Source: Trissonchulus latispiculum (Eukaryota > Nematoda > Enoplea > Enoplida > Ironidae). Taken from it: a DNA stretch of 64,000 nt. A model generated the notes under the pieces. It was not told the origin of the DNA, ran no database searches, and saw nothing but the letters and a program-made list of their open reading frames with translations. Made by a program: the position numbers and the translations under genes. Positions 11,863 to 22,990 of the stretch are shown piece after piece. The DNA is taken from positions 1 to 64,000 of the forward strand of contig JASAND010004219.1 in assembly GCA_030248195.1 (NCBI GenBank), given 5' to 3'. How positions within the stretch are numbered: position 1 is the stretch's first letter; every line of letters begins with the position of its first letter.

Positions 11863-12690
11863 TCCCCCCATTGATATTGTGTGTATTAGTTCTTGTTTCC
11901 ATACCTATGAATTTTTTACAATTTTTTTATTATGTTTTTCTAGTCGATTGTTTCTTTTGTTTCATTTTTGTAAAGTTATTATTTTCATAAAAAGAAGAAA
12001 TTTTCAGGTAAATTACTTTAAACTTGTCTAGCGTTATGCATCTTTATGTTTTCGCTAGATTTCATTTGATGTTTACTATTTTTCTGGGAAAAACAAAATT
12101 ACAACTTCTCTGAAATTTTTCCTGGAAATTAAAATTTTCCAATACCCTTAGTCCGTACTTCATTTACTGTTGCTATGTATGTTGTGACTTGTATTTTTCT
12201 TGTTTAGTTCCTGACGTTTTTCTTGATTTTAGCATTTTACCTTCCTTTCCGAAAATTTTTATCACTTTTATACGTATGTAACTTGCACGTTGATCTCACT
12301 TTTTGTGTTTCGTGTTTCACTTGACCTTTTTGTTCTAGGCGATTAAATTTTATTGTTTCTGGACCTCCCGCAGTTGGGCCGAGTGGTGATTTTGGTGAGC
12401 AGGAAGTTGGGTGCGAGGTGATTTTGGGTGCCTATTACATTGCGGGTGGGCTGGGCGTATGCGGAGACTGGTCAGTCCTTACCCATGTTTCTCGAATTAG
12501 CCAGATCTGTCTAGACAATCGTCGTGTAAATTTTTGTATTACGTACAGATTGTGTATTTGTGTTCCGTTGCCTGTGTATTGTACGTACGTAGGGCGAGAC
12601 ATCTGGTAGGTGGCATGAGCGTTTAGTTTTTCTGCAAACTACTACTTTGGTTTCTATTTGGTTTTTGCTTTTTATATTGGGTAGTTTCAA
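11863..12690 (+). other. non-coding gap between pol and ORF3
   Basis: About 830 bases without a supported gene, strongly T-rich and AT-rich. Immediately before the ORF3 ATG lies a pyrimidine-rich stretch and an AG (about 12650-12683, ending TTGGGTAG then TTTCAAG-ATG), which looks like a splice acceptor. If real, ORF3 would be made from a spliced message, as envelope genes are in errantivirus-type elements. The acceptor call is inference from base composition. Confidence 0.35.
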
Positions 12691-14003
12691 GATGAGTGAT
12701 CCAAAACGTCGCAGAAAATCTCCTAATCCGCAGAGGGCAGGGCAGACCAAGGTCCTTCTTCGTCAGCTTCTACGCCGACTCCCGAGTCTGAAGCTTCTCC
12801 GTCCAGTACAGAGGGTACTCCTTCTGGTGCGGTGGCTGCAAGTTCGGTCCAGATAACTTCTGGGTCGCGCCCTTCCAAAAAGTCCAAAAAGCACGAGGAT
12901 CAGGCAAAAATGCCGACTTATCCACCTCTTCCTTTGCAAGCAGTTGCAGGATCGTTTAGATAATTTTCCAGTTTTTACTCCCGCGTTGCAAGATGCCGAT
13001 TCCCAGCAGAAATATCAGCAGTATCAGTCCATGCTGGAAAATTTTTGTCATCCGCAACAGAAGTTTCCTGGGGCAATTGTCCTAATGACCACTTGTATGC
13101 TTGGGCCTCCGAAATTTTTGAAATGGCTGTAACTGCCGGCTTTTGTGCGTTATCATATCAGAAAACTTATCGGAATTTTATGCATCACGAGTCAGACCAC
13201 TCGGTTTCGGCCATTTCAATTGCAGTTCCCGAAGATTTGCAGGCTTTCACACATGCTATTGACGGCAATTTTTCAACTTTACAGGCAAATCATCCAAATC
13301 CCCCCAATATCAAAATTTTTGTGTTTTTGATTCATGCCAGCTATCTGGATGTTCCGTCGTGGTCGTTGATACGCTATGCGTTTCCACCCTTGTTGTTTAC
13401 TGCACCTTGTCCGGTGTTTGCAGTTCAGGAGTTGGAAACGACCCCTAAGATGTTGGCGGGTGTGGGGGTAGATGCCAGGAATTGCATTGTTGGTTTGTCG
13501 AAATATATAAATTGGATGGCAGCTCGTTCGGAAAATAAAATTTATGAAAATCGGGATGAAATGCATAGGACTGGCCCTCATTTGTGGGGTAATCGGAGTG
13601 GCCCATGTGGTCCGCCTGCGTCGGGTAGGGGAGCGGGGTATTCCGTGGTTCGAGGAAAATATTTTGCGCTTTCCACCGAAACTTTTCAGGTCCTTTGATT
13701 CGACTCCAAAAGGGTTCTCTCAAATTTCCCCAAAAAGATGAGTTGAAGTGGGCGGCTGATGGGGCCCGGGATGCTATTGCGGTGACTCAGGTCACAAATT
13801 TGATTGATTCTCTTGAAATTTCTGATTTCCAGTTTTTGCTGAAAACGAAAGCTTATGCGCAGTATGGGGATCAAAAATGTATTGATAAGTTGTGGGAAAG
13901 TTCTCTGAATCATCAAATTTCGCAAGATCTGACCTGGGTGTATGCTGAGATTGTGGCATGGAGAGATCCTCCGACTACGCCCAGGGGGAAAACATCCAGA
14001 TAA
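12691..14003 (+). pseudogene. ORF3, N-terminal part (plus-strand element)
   Basis: Unknown function. It starts MSDPKRRRKSPNP at 12691, then a Ser/Thr/Pro/Glu-rich low-complexity stretch in a shifted frame, then a helical region (YQQYQSMLENF; frames 12944-13132, 13045-13698, 13695-14003). Its block order matches the minus-strand protein at 37636-35204: an MS[D/N]P start, an acidic low-complexity stretch, Q-x-Y-x-S-x-LE, a hydrophobic FVFLI/FVIMV segment, a Cys-Pro or Pro-Cys pair, and a late block ending WRD/RDW. I see no signal peptide, furin site or stable membrane segment, so it does not look like an envelope. At least two frame changes break it. Conservation of order between two diverged elements suggests that it was once under selection. 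Confidence 0.6.
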
Positions 14004-14988
14004 AGTTTAAATTTGTCGCGAAGCGCAAACGCACAGACCTGATGCCTTGCCCTCTATTGAGGTGTTGTCAAAAGCAATTTTTGTTGATGCTGCGAAAAGA
14101 GTGGATCCGCCCTGGTGAACGTCGGTTGCCCCCTGCGCCCCGTAAACCGGCGCTTGAGGCGGACTTGCTGCTGGATGCGTCCGCGGTGGAGCAGGCGGAG
14201 GTTGAGGACGATTCGTTGCAGAGTGAAAGTCAAGATCCGATGGAGGTCGTGGGGGAAGAAGAGGCTGTCCAGGCGGTTGGCGTGGTCGGGGGATTGAGCC
14301 AGTCTCCGCTAAATTCACAGTCCGATGAACAGTCGGAACCGATGGATGCCTCGGAGGCTCAGTCTCAGGCAGGTTCTTCGGAGCCTGCGCCTCAGGAGAC
14401 CACATTTGTGGTTTGAGGCGGGGAGACTCAGCCTCCGGTTCAGGATCCTGCGGAGCCGGCTGTTGCCTATCATATGGATATTACGTCGTCTAATGTTTTG
14501 GGGGGTTCGGCGCCCATGGTGATTTCGGAATCGGCCGATCCGGAGGGTGTTACGGACTCTGCTGAAGGGCCGGGGGTGGACCTTGGTCCAGAGGCAGCGC
14601 CCACCCTTTCGGTCGCGGCTGATTTGGCGGGCTCACCTGTGGCGTCGCACTTGGGGGGTCCCTCGGCCACGTCAACCCCGGTTCAGCCGACAGAGCAGCC
14701 CCGGGTTATAAATTTTATGAGTACGACCTTGGGTTTTTACATCGAACCGGATAGAGCTCTGGAGGCGACTCCTCCGCCAAATCCTGAGCCTCGAGCTCTG
14801 GAACAAGTGGAGTTGTCTCTCCCTCGGGCTCCGGCGGGGGCGTATGGGGCAAAGGAGCAACCGGTGGTAGTCACGACTGCAATGGCAGAGTCCATTCGCA
14901 CTGCAGATGCACCAATGCCGGTGGCGGGTCCTTCGAATCTTGGACACAGCAAGAAGTTGAGGCGGCGCGCGCACATTTCGAGCGGCAG
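14004..14988 (+). pseudogene. ORF3, acidic/proline-rich middle (plus-strand element)
   Basis: Continuation of ORF3 in two readable frames (13958-14416 and 14474-15115). Composition is Glu/Ala/Val/Ser/Gln-rich (for example EVVGEEEAVQAVGVVGG and SEQSEPMDASEAQSQ), then Pro/Ala/Ser-rich, with no recognisable domain. A stop at 14414-14416 separates the two frames. The corresponding part of the minus-strand ORF3 (about 35181-34500) has the same kind of composition at the same relative place. Base composition is GC-rich compared with the surrounding AT-rich genome, as in the gag and pol of the same element. This is probably a disordered linker between two folded parts. Confidence 0.5.
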
Positions 14989-17262
14989 TTGCCCACGGAT
15001 ATTTACTATCAAACGGAATTTGTACGTTTGGGTCGTTTGGCCACTGCGCATAGATTGGATTTTGCTGACAAAATTTGGTCTTTGTTACCACCTGTGGAGT
15101 CTACTGCGCAAGTAGACATGATTCGTAAATTAGATTTGGACAGTTTGCCGGGAGGCGTTAGGAAAGGATTCTCCGTGGACCGCGCAGGAGTTTGTCTGGG
15201 GTATGACTCGTATGCAGGATGTCGACATGTCCAAAATTTTCGCGATTATCTTCACAGAGCAGTGGGGTTCGGCGGTCCTGAAACCCTCGCCCGACATGGC
15301 TTCGGATGTTGTGGCCGGCGTTGAGTCTTCAGGGTTGTCGGGCTCTTTACCTGCGGCTGTTGATGATATGGAGGTCGACAATCCTGTTTTTCCTGAACCT
15401 CGGCTTCTTCCTCCGCGTGTACCGCTAAGAGGACCGATTCGCAAAATTTCATCGGCAGAGCTGCCTATTGAAGTTCCAAAAATTCAGATGCCCGATTTGG
15501 GTCAAGTCCCGAGTTCCCCGGTCATTGTTTGGCCTCCGGAACATTTTTTGCACGAGAATAATTTGAAAGTTGTTTTGGATCAGCTAATTCCGGAGCCTTT
15601 TGCTACGGACCCTCCACGAGAGACTGTTCGCGTAGATTGGGATCCACAGTATTTGGGCGACGTCAATGAAGGCCCTTTCAAAGTTTTTGATTTGTCTCTT
15701 CGGGATTATCGTCTTTCTTTGGATGTTATTCATTTGGGCCGTTTCGACCCTAAGTCGATTTCGCCAGATCAGGCTTATGTTATACGTCCGTATCGTGGCC
15801 AGCAGGTGGTTGATCTGCCCTATTGGCCAGCGGTCTGGTCTGTGGTGCAGCAATCTCCAATTGCTGTCCTTTTCCGGACGTATACCGAGCCTCAGTGGCA
15901 AATTTCGTATCTCCTTGATTTTCGGGCCAAACAGGAACCGTTCACTTTGAATCCTTATTTTGCGGAGACCTGGCAATTTTGGTTGATCTGCCCTGTTGGC
16001 CAGCGGTCTGGTCTGTGGTGCAGCAATCTCCAATTGCTGTCCTTTTCCGTACGTATACCGAGCCTCAGCGGCAAATTTCGTATCTCCTTGATTTTCGGGC
16101 CAAACAGGAACCGTTCACTTTGAATCCTTATTTTGCGGAGACCTGGAAATTTTGGGATGCCCAGTTGCGTCGCTTGGACATTCCTTTTGCGCTTAGTACT
16201 CACAATCATAAGAAATATCTGGCTCAGTTGCGCGAGTTGATTCCGGGGGCCAGGTGGATATTGTGTTCGAGCGTCAGCCCGCGGCACTGGATCCAAATTG
16301 TCTGTTTGAAGGCTTTGACCCTGAGTTCTGGGCTTGTACCATCGTTTTTCCGGCTCTAAAACAAATGGGGTTCTTGTTTTTGATTCTACGGAAATTCTGG
16401 GGTACTGACCGTATCGTCCGGCGGCTTTCGCGGATGCACTATCGCGTATTTTTCCGCCGATTCGCTGCTATCCTCATATGAGGCGTTTTGCGACTCCATT
16501 TAGTGAGATCCAGGATGCTTGGAAGAAGCGTGCTCAGCATCTCAAGGCCGTGGTGGCCGATTTGGAGGCAAAATTGTGGTCCCACAGACTTATGTCTCAG
16601 GATAACGTGGGGGAATATCGTCAAGTTGTCTTTTTTAAGGGCAGTCAAATGCCGATGTCGAATATGTATCCTATTGCAGCCGGACCCTGAGGCTACGGTT
16701 CAGAATGAATATATGACTCTGTGGGGGCGTGAGTTTGGTGTGAATGAATATCTATACCAGTTCTATAAGGCCTATGATTGGTTCGGCTTGCACCAGCCAG
16801 CTTGCGAAATCATTCAGACTGGGTCACCGTTCGCCGCCAAGAAAGGGGCAGAGTATTTTTTGACGCATTGGGTCCACGGGACTCGGGTCTGAGCAAGATG
16901 TGGCATTATAACGAGTCTGCTGTGCGCGCTGTCTATATGTTGGAATGCTTGAGGGCTAAAGTTCGATCTTGTCCCCAGCTCTATATATAAGGTGCTACAA
17001 TTTGGGGGTTGCCTATTTGGCTGAGGCGGTGTATGAGGCTAAGTATTGGGGCATTGGCATGGACTTTTCAAAATTGATGCGTAAATCAGCTACGGAAATT
17101 CGAAAAATTATGTTGGATGAAAATCGTCCAGGGAAAAACTGGATGGTTAAACTTTTGATGATTGTGCGTGCTGAGCTGTTCCCCGATTTGCCCAGGGAGG
17201 TCGATGATGAGGAGAAGGCCCGACGCAGGCGGGAGGCGGCTTTTCGGCAGAGCCGGCGTTAG
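14989..17262 (+). pseudogene. ORF3, C-terminal part (plus-strand element)
   Basis: Unknown function. Readable stretches are 14989-15324, 15203-15980, 15979-16359, 16478-16690, 16700-16892, 16900-16990 and 16990-17262. Blocks that recur in the minus-strand copy are LLPPVESTAQVDMIRKLDLD (against YVPNLTDPTQLLRLDAE), RVDW, a Pro-rich turn followed by a Trp-rich helix, and PFTLNPYFAETW against FLVPYFRQD. The end is basic (EEKARRRREAAFRQSRR) and stops at 17260-17262. A 173-bp tandem duplication at 15808-16153 shifts the frame. The C-terminal similarity to the other copies is weaker than in the middle. From 12691 the whole ORF3 spans about 4.57 kb, over 1500 codons, longer than an average gypsy pol. 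Confidence 0.55.
15808..16153 (+). repeat. 173-bp tandem duplication inside ORF3
   Basis: Two adjacent copies start at 15808 and 15981 (both GGTTGATCTGCCC), a period of 173 bases. They differ at only a handful of positions (TATTGG/TGTTGG, CGGACG/CGTACG, CAGTGG/CAGCGG, GGCAAT/GGAAAT). The period is not a multiple of three, so the duplication breaks the reading frame. The first copy is in frame with upstream ORF3 and the second resumes in the frame used from 15979. High identity means that it is recent relative to the decay of the element. Confidence 0.9.
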
Positions 17263-17650
17263 TGTTTTGTTGTTGTTGTAGGGGGTGGAGTTTTTGGCCC
17301 TGGTGGGAGGTTGTGTCCTCTGTGTTGGTTATTTTTAATTTCATTTTTACCTTTTAAAACTATTTTATACAAGCCTAGGAGGCTCTGGTGGTTCTTGGGG
17401 GTTGGGGTTTGTTAGATTAAAATTGTCTGAATAAAGTGGGCGCTTTGCTAGATTAAATTTCTTTAACCAAAACTCCTCTGCATAGTGATTATAAATTTCC
17501 TTTTGGGATTGTTTGTACGCTGTTTGAGGCTGAATATTCCTTGTCTAAACAATTTCGCTCTTTGATACTTTTTCGATTCCAAATTGTGTGATATTTCCAT
17601 GTTGTTTCTGTTTGGTGAATGCTTTTTAGGATTAAGGGAACCTAAATTAA
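17263..17650 (+). other. non-coding 3' flank of ORF3
   Basis: No gene. It begins with TTG repeats and a GTAGGGGGTGGAG purine run directly after the ORF3 stop (17278-17291), which could be a polypurine tract, and then becomes AT-rich. I could not find a copy of the 2409-3152 LTR here. Confidence 0.3.
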
Positions 17651-18910
17651 GGGAGGATTAAGGGGGGGGGTCCATTTTTGGCCGATTTTTCGACCATCTC
17701 CGATTTTGCTCATTTTCACATATTTTGTTGTCCGATCGGTATATTTTAACGAGTTTTTGAAATGAAGGTCGGATCTCTTACGGTTAGCGAGTAATTTCAC
17801 ATCAAAGTTGATGTCGGTATGTGTTAAACATAGGAAACGGAAAAAGTGGTGATTTTTTCCGTGCGCCAGAGAAATCTCGCCAACGACAAAACGTAGCACT
17901 TCAACGTCCATATTATATCTTAAATACGTGCTCGAAGGGTGATTTGTAGGAAGCAGAATTTTAATTTAGGCCTTCAAAAAATTTTATTTAATTTTTAAGT
18001 TTGCGAACAGCCAAATTTGACTGTTTTGCAATGTTAAAATTAGGGGTCAGCAAGTTTGATGAAATATTCTCAAAGCTGTAAGGCCTAATTAAAAATTCTG
18101 CTTCCTACAAATCACAGCTTATGACAAGACAATTCTAACGATACCAGTTGATCTTGGTTAGCTCTGTCCGATTTCGAGAATTCTCTGGCGCAGAAATCTC
18201 AATTTTTAGCAAAGTTTCGGAAATTCCCGTTTTTTGGCAAATAACATAGAGCTATGGCAACACAGACCTATAAAATGTTAGACTATCTATGTGCGCACCA
18301 TTATTGATGACTTTAGGTCAAGTTTGGGCGCAAATGGTGCAGGTTAGTGCACCCAGGTGGTCGCTGGGGTCAAATATGGGTGTCTGACAACCATAATCTC
18401 AAAAATAGCGATTTTTCAAATTTTCCGAAATATGTTAAATTTTATATCAATCGAAAGCTCTCATTATCGGGAACATTTTGTCTTCTTGGACCATTGCCCG
18501 CAAATGCACCAAATTCAAGTTATCGGCCGTTAAATGATTTTCGTGGTCAAGGCTTTCCAGCGCCGGTGCTACTCCATAAAATCACTAAATAAAGTCATAA
18601 AGAAAAGTTTTCCCATTAAAAGCTATCCTAACTTCTTTGTTTGCATCAGATAACAAACATACAATCGAATGAAGCTCCATTCTCAAGGAAATTCAGGTGT
18701 AAAGTGCCTTTATTTGCTGCGGCACCGCCGGTTTCACCTGTTTTCGAATTGCATGCAATTAATAGCCGGTTACTCGTTAAGTACTGAACGAAACTACTCG
18801 AAATTGAAACTTGATATGCAGGACATATGTGACAAAATTTTGCGTGAAAATGAGCAAAATCGGTGACCATAAAATTTTTCATGGTGGACCCCCCCCTTAA
18901 GCTCCCTCCC
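17651..18910. mobile_element. 1.26-kb non-autonomous element with long imperfect TIRs
   Basis: The left end (GGGAGGATTAAGGGGGGGGGTCCA, then a GATTTTGCTCATTTTCAC block near 17701) is repeated inverted at the right end (18840-18910: TGAGCAAAATCGG, then TGGACCCCCCCCTTAAGCTCCC). Similarity continues inward at a lower level for about 200 bases. Inside is no supported coding region; short open frames are chance. This fits a MITE or other internally deleted DNA transposon. No target duplication was identified with confidence, and the superfamily is unknown. Confidence 0.65.
17941..18113. repeat. internal hairpin of the 17.65-18.91 kb element
   Basis: The 34-base arm at 17941-17974 (GATTTGTAGGAAGCAGAATT...) is repeated inverted at 18080-18113 (...AATTCTGCTTCCTACAAATC) with about three mismatches and a spacer of about 105 bases. 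It lies inside the larger TIR element, so it may be a second, nested MITE or the subterminal repeat of the first. Confidence 0.75.
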
Positions 18911-18960
18911 AGCGAGCCTGCGCCCCCCCTTCAACGGTTGTTGCGCCAGGTAGCAAAATA

Positions 18961-19174
18961 TCGTACTTTGTCCGACTTTGACGGCTTGTAACTTTTTCTG
19001 GGTGCATCGGAGACCCTTCAATGCTCAATTATGAAATGTATAGCAATTAATTCTCTATCGATTGGTGGCAGTCCTATCTCTCTAGGTGGTCACTGTAAAA
19101 ATTGGCAGCCAAAAATGTAAAATTGGTCATTTTGAGCCGATTTCCCCGAGAAGTCTGGGGCAGGAGAGGGTTAA
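18961..19174 (+). repeat. dispersed repeat A, copy 1
   Basis: A 214-base block beginning TCGTACTTTGTCCGACTTTG and ending GGCAGGAGAGGGTTAA recurs in the same orientation and at the same length at 42611-42824, differing at roughly ten positions. No coding potential. The two copies are about 23.6 kb apart, so this is an interspersed family, probably part of a longer repeat. Confidence 0.9.
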
Positions 19175-20493
19175 TTTAGGTAAGCGGGAGTATGTTAATT
19201 TGGGATATGCGTGGGTGGGGGAACCATGGGAGAAGTTTTTTCTTCAAAATTTGGATAGAATTTTTGTTTCCTTCAATTTTTCTTGGATGTCGGAGGTTTC
19301 GGATTTTCGTTGAATTGGGTGCCCGCTGCCTTGGCATGGCCATTGTAACTGGCTTTCATTTATTTTTTCATTCGTTTATTTTCTACTTGTTCTACTACCA
19401 GCTGTAATTTTGTTGTATTTTAATCATTCCAGTTTTTCGGGTTCTAACTTCTGGTGTGTGTTTCACTTTTCTGTCTTAAAAAAGAACGCGATACTTTTTC
19501 TTCCTAAATTCTTGCCATGTTGTATAACTGCCATTATTTGTCATGATTCTGATTCATCGGTGCTTTATTTGTTGTGCTTTATTATCTTGTGCTTTAGAAT
19601 CTACGTTTACCTTTCAGTGGCATTGTTTAATAGTCTAGTTGTCCGGTTCTTGCAGTTAGGATGTAGAACTTTTCAATTTCTTTATGTCTGAGGTTCCGGA
19701 AAAATTTTCTTTTTTAGTTATAGTTTGTTTCATTGTTACTCCTGTACATATACGTCTGGTGCCGCGTTGCGGGTATGTGTCTATATTTTGTCTGTCTTTG
19801 TCTTGTTGTCTGTATTTCTTCTTTATCGGGTCAGGCGCCGGTAGTGGGCCCGTGTGTAGTCGTGGCGCCTTGTCCTATGTCAGCCTCTGGAGAGGTTCTC
19901 CAGTGTAATTTTATGGTTTGTTTGAAAGTCTAACTCGCGTTTTTAGTACCTGATACGTTGGTTAATCCAAATTTTAATCTACTAACGTGTATACCGCGGC
20001 GTGGGCACGCGGGCCCAATAGGGGGTAATATGTGAAAGATTCCTTGAGTTTCGTTAATTTCTTTTGAATTTTGGAGAAACGGTAAATGTATCAAAAACTT
20101 AGCTAATTTATTAGTCAAAAACATGGCGTCGTCTATATCAGCAAAATAGGTGCAGTTGTTGAATAAAGCTGTGGGGGTGAAGTCGTGTATTGGTGGTCCA
20201 ACTAAGTAGTGGCAGCTGAGGCCAATTCATAGCCGATTCTGGTAGTGATCATTGTTTGTTCGCATATATTTTTCTGTTATTTTGTAAGTTCAGAGTGGTT
20301 GATAAGAATGTAAATTTTATTCAGTTTAAAGATTAAAGTATCGCGTTTATTCTTGAGATTCGAATTAGGGTTTTATTGATAGGCACGAGGAGGAGCTGTA
20401 GGCATACACTACCGATTTTGAACCTGCAGTAAGATTAGTCACGTCTGTTTACTTGGCAGTACACACATAGTCAACAACATTTTTACATTAGCA
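19175..20493. other. gene-free T-rich DNA
   Basis: No feature I can support. The plus strand is T-rich with several short chance open frames (19410-19691, 19684-19908). The composition resembles the untranslated parts of the nearby retroelement, and it could be old retroelement flank, but no repeat match was found. Confidence 0.3.
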
Positions 20494-20543
20494 TGCCTGA
20501 CTCCGGAGTCAGAATGGCCGTGGTTCGATCCCCGGCTGGACCA
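20494..20543 (+). pseudogene. tRNA-Arg(CCG)-like 3' half
   Basis: The sequence reads CCTGACTCCGGAGTCAG (an anticodon arm with CCG in the loop and one extra G), a short variable region, a TGGTTCGATCCCC T-arm and an acceptor strand ending in CCA, followed by a T run. The matching 5' acceptor strand and D-arm are absent upstream. It is therefore a tRNA pseudogene or the head of a tRNA-derived SINE, not a working tRNA. Confidence 0.5.
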
Positions 20544-20704
20544 ATTTTTTACTTTCAATGGTGAGAGAAAAGCTGAACCTTCCTCTCTCCTTCTCTCTTC
20601 TAGGTCCTGATTTCGTGGGTACAAGGGTGCCTGACGCTTCCCGTCTCGGGCTTGGGTTTACTCTTCTTGGTCCTCCAGCCTGGTAGAAGCGCTACAATAT
20701 GGCA

Positions 20705-20770
20705 TTTTTTGACCCTCAAAATAGTTTTTGCTTATACTGACCTAACAACTGAAGATAGCTCAAAGGTTGT
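20705..20770 (+). repeat. dispersed repeat B, copy 1
   Basis: The block TTTTTGACCC...TTTTTGCTTATACT...AGATAGCTCAAAGGTTGT recurs at 43107-43173 in the same orientation with roughly 80% identity. It is too short to classify. Confidence 0.6.
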
Positions 20771-21127
20771 AAAAGTAAAAGTGTTCACTTCGTGGTCTAC
20801 TTTCAAGTCATAGCATCCAATCCGTTGTCTCGACTTCCTACTAAAAGCATAATGGCAAAAATCAAAAGCTTCTTATCTTCTCGCCTAAATATCCTGGACT
20901 AGTCCCATAATCTTAAAGAGCACCAAATTAGGTTATTAGGTAAGTTTTAGCTATCTGAGTACAAGATTAAAGCCGTACGAGTCAAAAATACCCCAAAGAA
21001 AATCAGCACCTTAAACTGCTCCCAGACATTCGCTCATAACCAACTCATAGCGTTGTTCCCTTAAGTTTGTCGTTTTATGATAGAAAATAGTACATTTAAG
21101 GCTAACATTCTCAAATTTAAATGTAAA

Positions 21128-21583
21128 GCCCGGTTCACACAGCACAAGGTTTAAGGTAAGGTTCAGCGTTTATGGTTTAAGGTTTAAGGTTTAAGGTTAA
21201 ACTTGTTTATTTATGTTGAAGCGTTCACACTGGAAGGTTTAAGGTTTAAGGTTTAAGCTTTTAGGTTTAAGGTATAAAAGCAGACTTAAAATATTTTAAC
21301 TTTGCATTTAGGTTTAAGCTTCGTACGTATTATATATAGACGGTTTAGTTAATAATTTTCATTATGTACATTGTAGAATTCCTTACGTATGCACAGAACT
21401 GAAAATTTTTAAAATCGGTGAAGATTTGTATGCACACTGTTTGATATAAGAAGCCACGTGATATTCAGACATTCCTTAACCCTTGCTTAAACCTTAAACC
21501 TTAAACCTTAAACCCTAAACCTTAAACCTTAAATCTTAAATCTTAAACCTTAAACCTTAAACCTATTGCAGTGTGAACCGGGC
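21128..21583. mobile_element. 456-bp MITE with GCCCGGTTCACAC ends and GGTTTAA arrays
   Basis: The left end GCCCGGTTCACACAGC is mirrored by the right end GCAGTGTGAACCGGGC. Inside each end lies an array of GGTTTAA units (left 21148-21275, plus strand) or its complement TTAAACC (right 21485-21565), so the element folds into one long hairpin. The middle is AT-rich. The flanks read TAA before and TTAA after, compatible with a TTAA-type target, but the left site is imperfect. No coding. Confidence 0.75.
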
Positions 21584-22196
21584 TTAAGGATAAATGAGCT
21601 TGTTTCTTATTTTTTGTGAGAAAAATAATGACGAAATTTCAGTTATTTAATTAAATTATTATCTATTTATGCAAATGTGTAGCAATTGCAGCTCAAGAGA
21701 TTACTAATAAAGCTTTTAAAAATTTTTAAGGGAGGAATACAATTAGTTGCACCGTTATCATGGCTAAATATCTGAACAATTAGCTCTTGAAAATGCGTTA
21801 TTAGTCCGATTTTGGGCTCACAGTTGTCGGAGCCTATTTAGGAGACCTCTTAGTTTAGGAGCTCTTCGTGAAACAATATTCTCCTAACTAATTCTCATAA
21901 GAAGCAAACTTAGGACCTCTTAGCACTATGAGCCCTTTGTGAAACACCCAAAGTTCTTTGTGATCCCTTATTGTACTCGACTGAAACAGGGCCTAATTCA
22001 AGCGTTCAGCGGGTTTTCATTAATTGACTGCTTCATACGTAGTTTCGCAAAACAACTTACAATCAATTTAACCTTCCGCAATGAATGCTGAACGAAGGAA
22101 TTTTGAATTTTGTATCGATCTGATTCCGCTGAATATTTACCGAAATTAAGAGACACTAAGAGTTTATAATAGGAAGAGTAAGACACCCAGTGCTTC
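21584..22196. other. gene-free AT-rich DNA
   Basis: Nothing supported. Short palindromic phrases such as CTCCTAACTAATTCTCATAAG occur around 21850-21960 but do not form a clear element. Confidence 0.3.
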
Positions 22197-22573
22197 CTAG
22201 TGTACTAAGCTTGCAATATGCTCGAAACATTAAGGCCGAAATCTCAGGGGGGGGCTTCTCAGTGTGTAAACATGCTAAGCTTACATATATCAAAGATGGG
22301 CGTTTTTGACAAATTAAATGCTATAACTTGAGCTAGGAAAGTTATACAGTCTGAGATTGTCTTAACCCAACTATTAGAATATTTATGTCGTTAAAAATAT
22401 CGTTCTGTGCTACATAACGAACAAAAGTTATTGCTGTACGATTTTCCTAGCTCAAGAGGAGTATTTAATTTGTCGAAAACACCCGTTTTTGAAAAATATC
22501 AGCATAGCTTGTCTTCACGCTGAGAATCACTCGAGATTTCGGCTTTAATGTTTTGAGCATATTAGTAGTGTAG
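22197..22573. mobile_element. 377-bp hairpin MITE
   Basis: The left arm (CTAGTGTACTAAGCTTGCAATATGCTCGAAACATTAAGGCCGAAATCTC) is mirrored at the right end (GAGATTTCGGCTTTAATGTTTTGAGCATATTAGTAGTGTAG). A second mirrored block lies inside (TTTGACAAATTAAATGC...GAGCTAGGAAAG against CTTTCCTAGCTC-type sequence at about 22440-22490). The full element is one imperfect stem-loop with no coding region. Confidence 0.75.
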
Positions 22574-22586
22574 AAATAGGCATTGC

Positions 22587-22990
22587 AAAACCTCCCAGTG
22601 CCGATGCCGGAGGGACCCTAGACGTTTCAAAACCACCCGGAACCGGAGCCGGTGGTGCCCAGGTGTTTTTTGCCTATGATTTGCGTAACTAGTTAATTAT
22701 CATTAAAACCTTCGTTAACTAATTGAGCCTGTTTCGAAAGAGTTCAGAGAAACCAGTGCCTGCCGGCGTCAGTGCCGAAGGGCCCAAATATTTTAACCTA
22801 GAAATGGCGGTTCGAGGACCTCCCGGAGCCAGAACCTCCCGCAGTCGGAGCTGCGCAGATATTTTTTACATATTAAACTGGTAAATTTTTAAAAAATGAA
22901 CCAGGTAACACCCGGTGCCGGTGCCGCTCGCATTCACAACCGGTGGTGCGCAGATGGTTTTTACCTAATTATTATTAAAAATTAAACTGA
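22587..22990. repeat. degenerate CCGG-rich tandem repeat
   Basis: Three loose units of about 130-150 bases alternate a GC-rich phrase (GTGCCGATGCCGGAGG, GAGCCGGTGGTGC, CCGGTGCCGGTGCCG) with an AT-rich phrase containing TTTTTTGCCTA or TTTTTACCTA and TTAAACTGGTAA. The units are diverged. No gene. Confidence 0.45.

Noticed and set aside
12691..17262. Envelope gene of an errantivirus
   Set aside because: No signal peptide, cleavage site, fusion segment or C-terminal anchor in either copy. Position alone is not enough.
20494..20543. Functional tRNA-Arg gene
   Set aside because: The 5' acceptor strand and D-arm are missing and the anticodon arm has an extra base.
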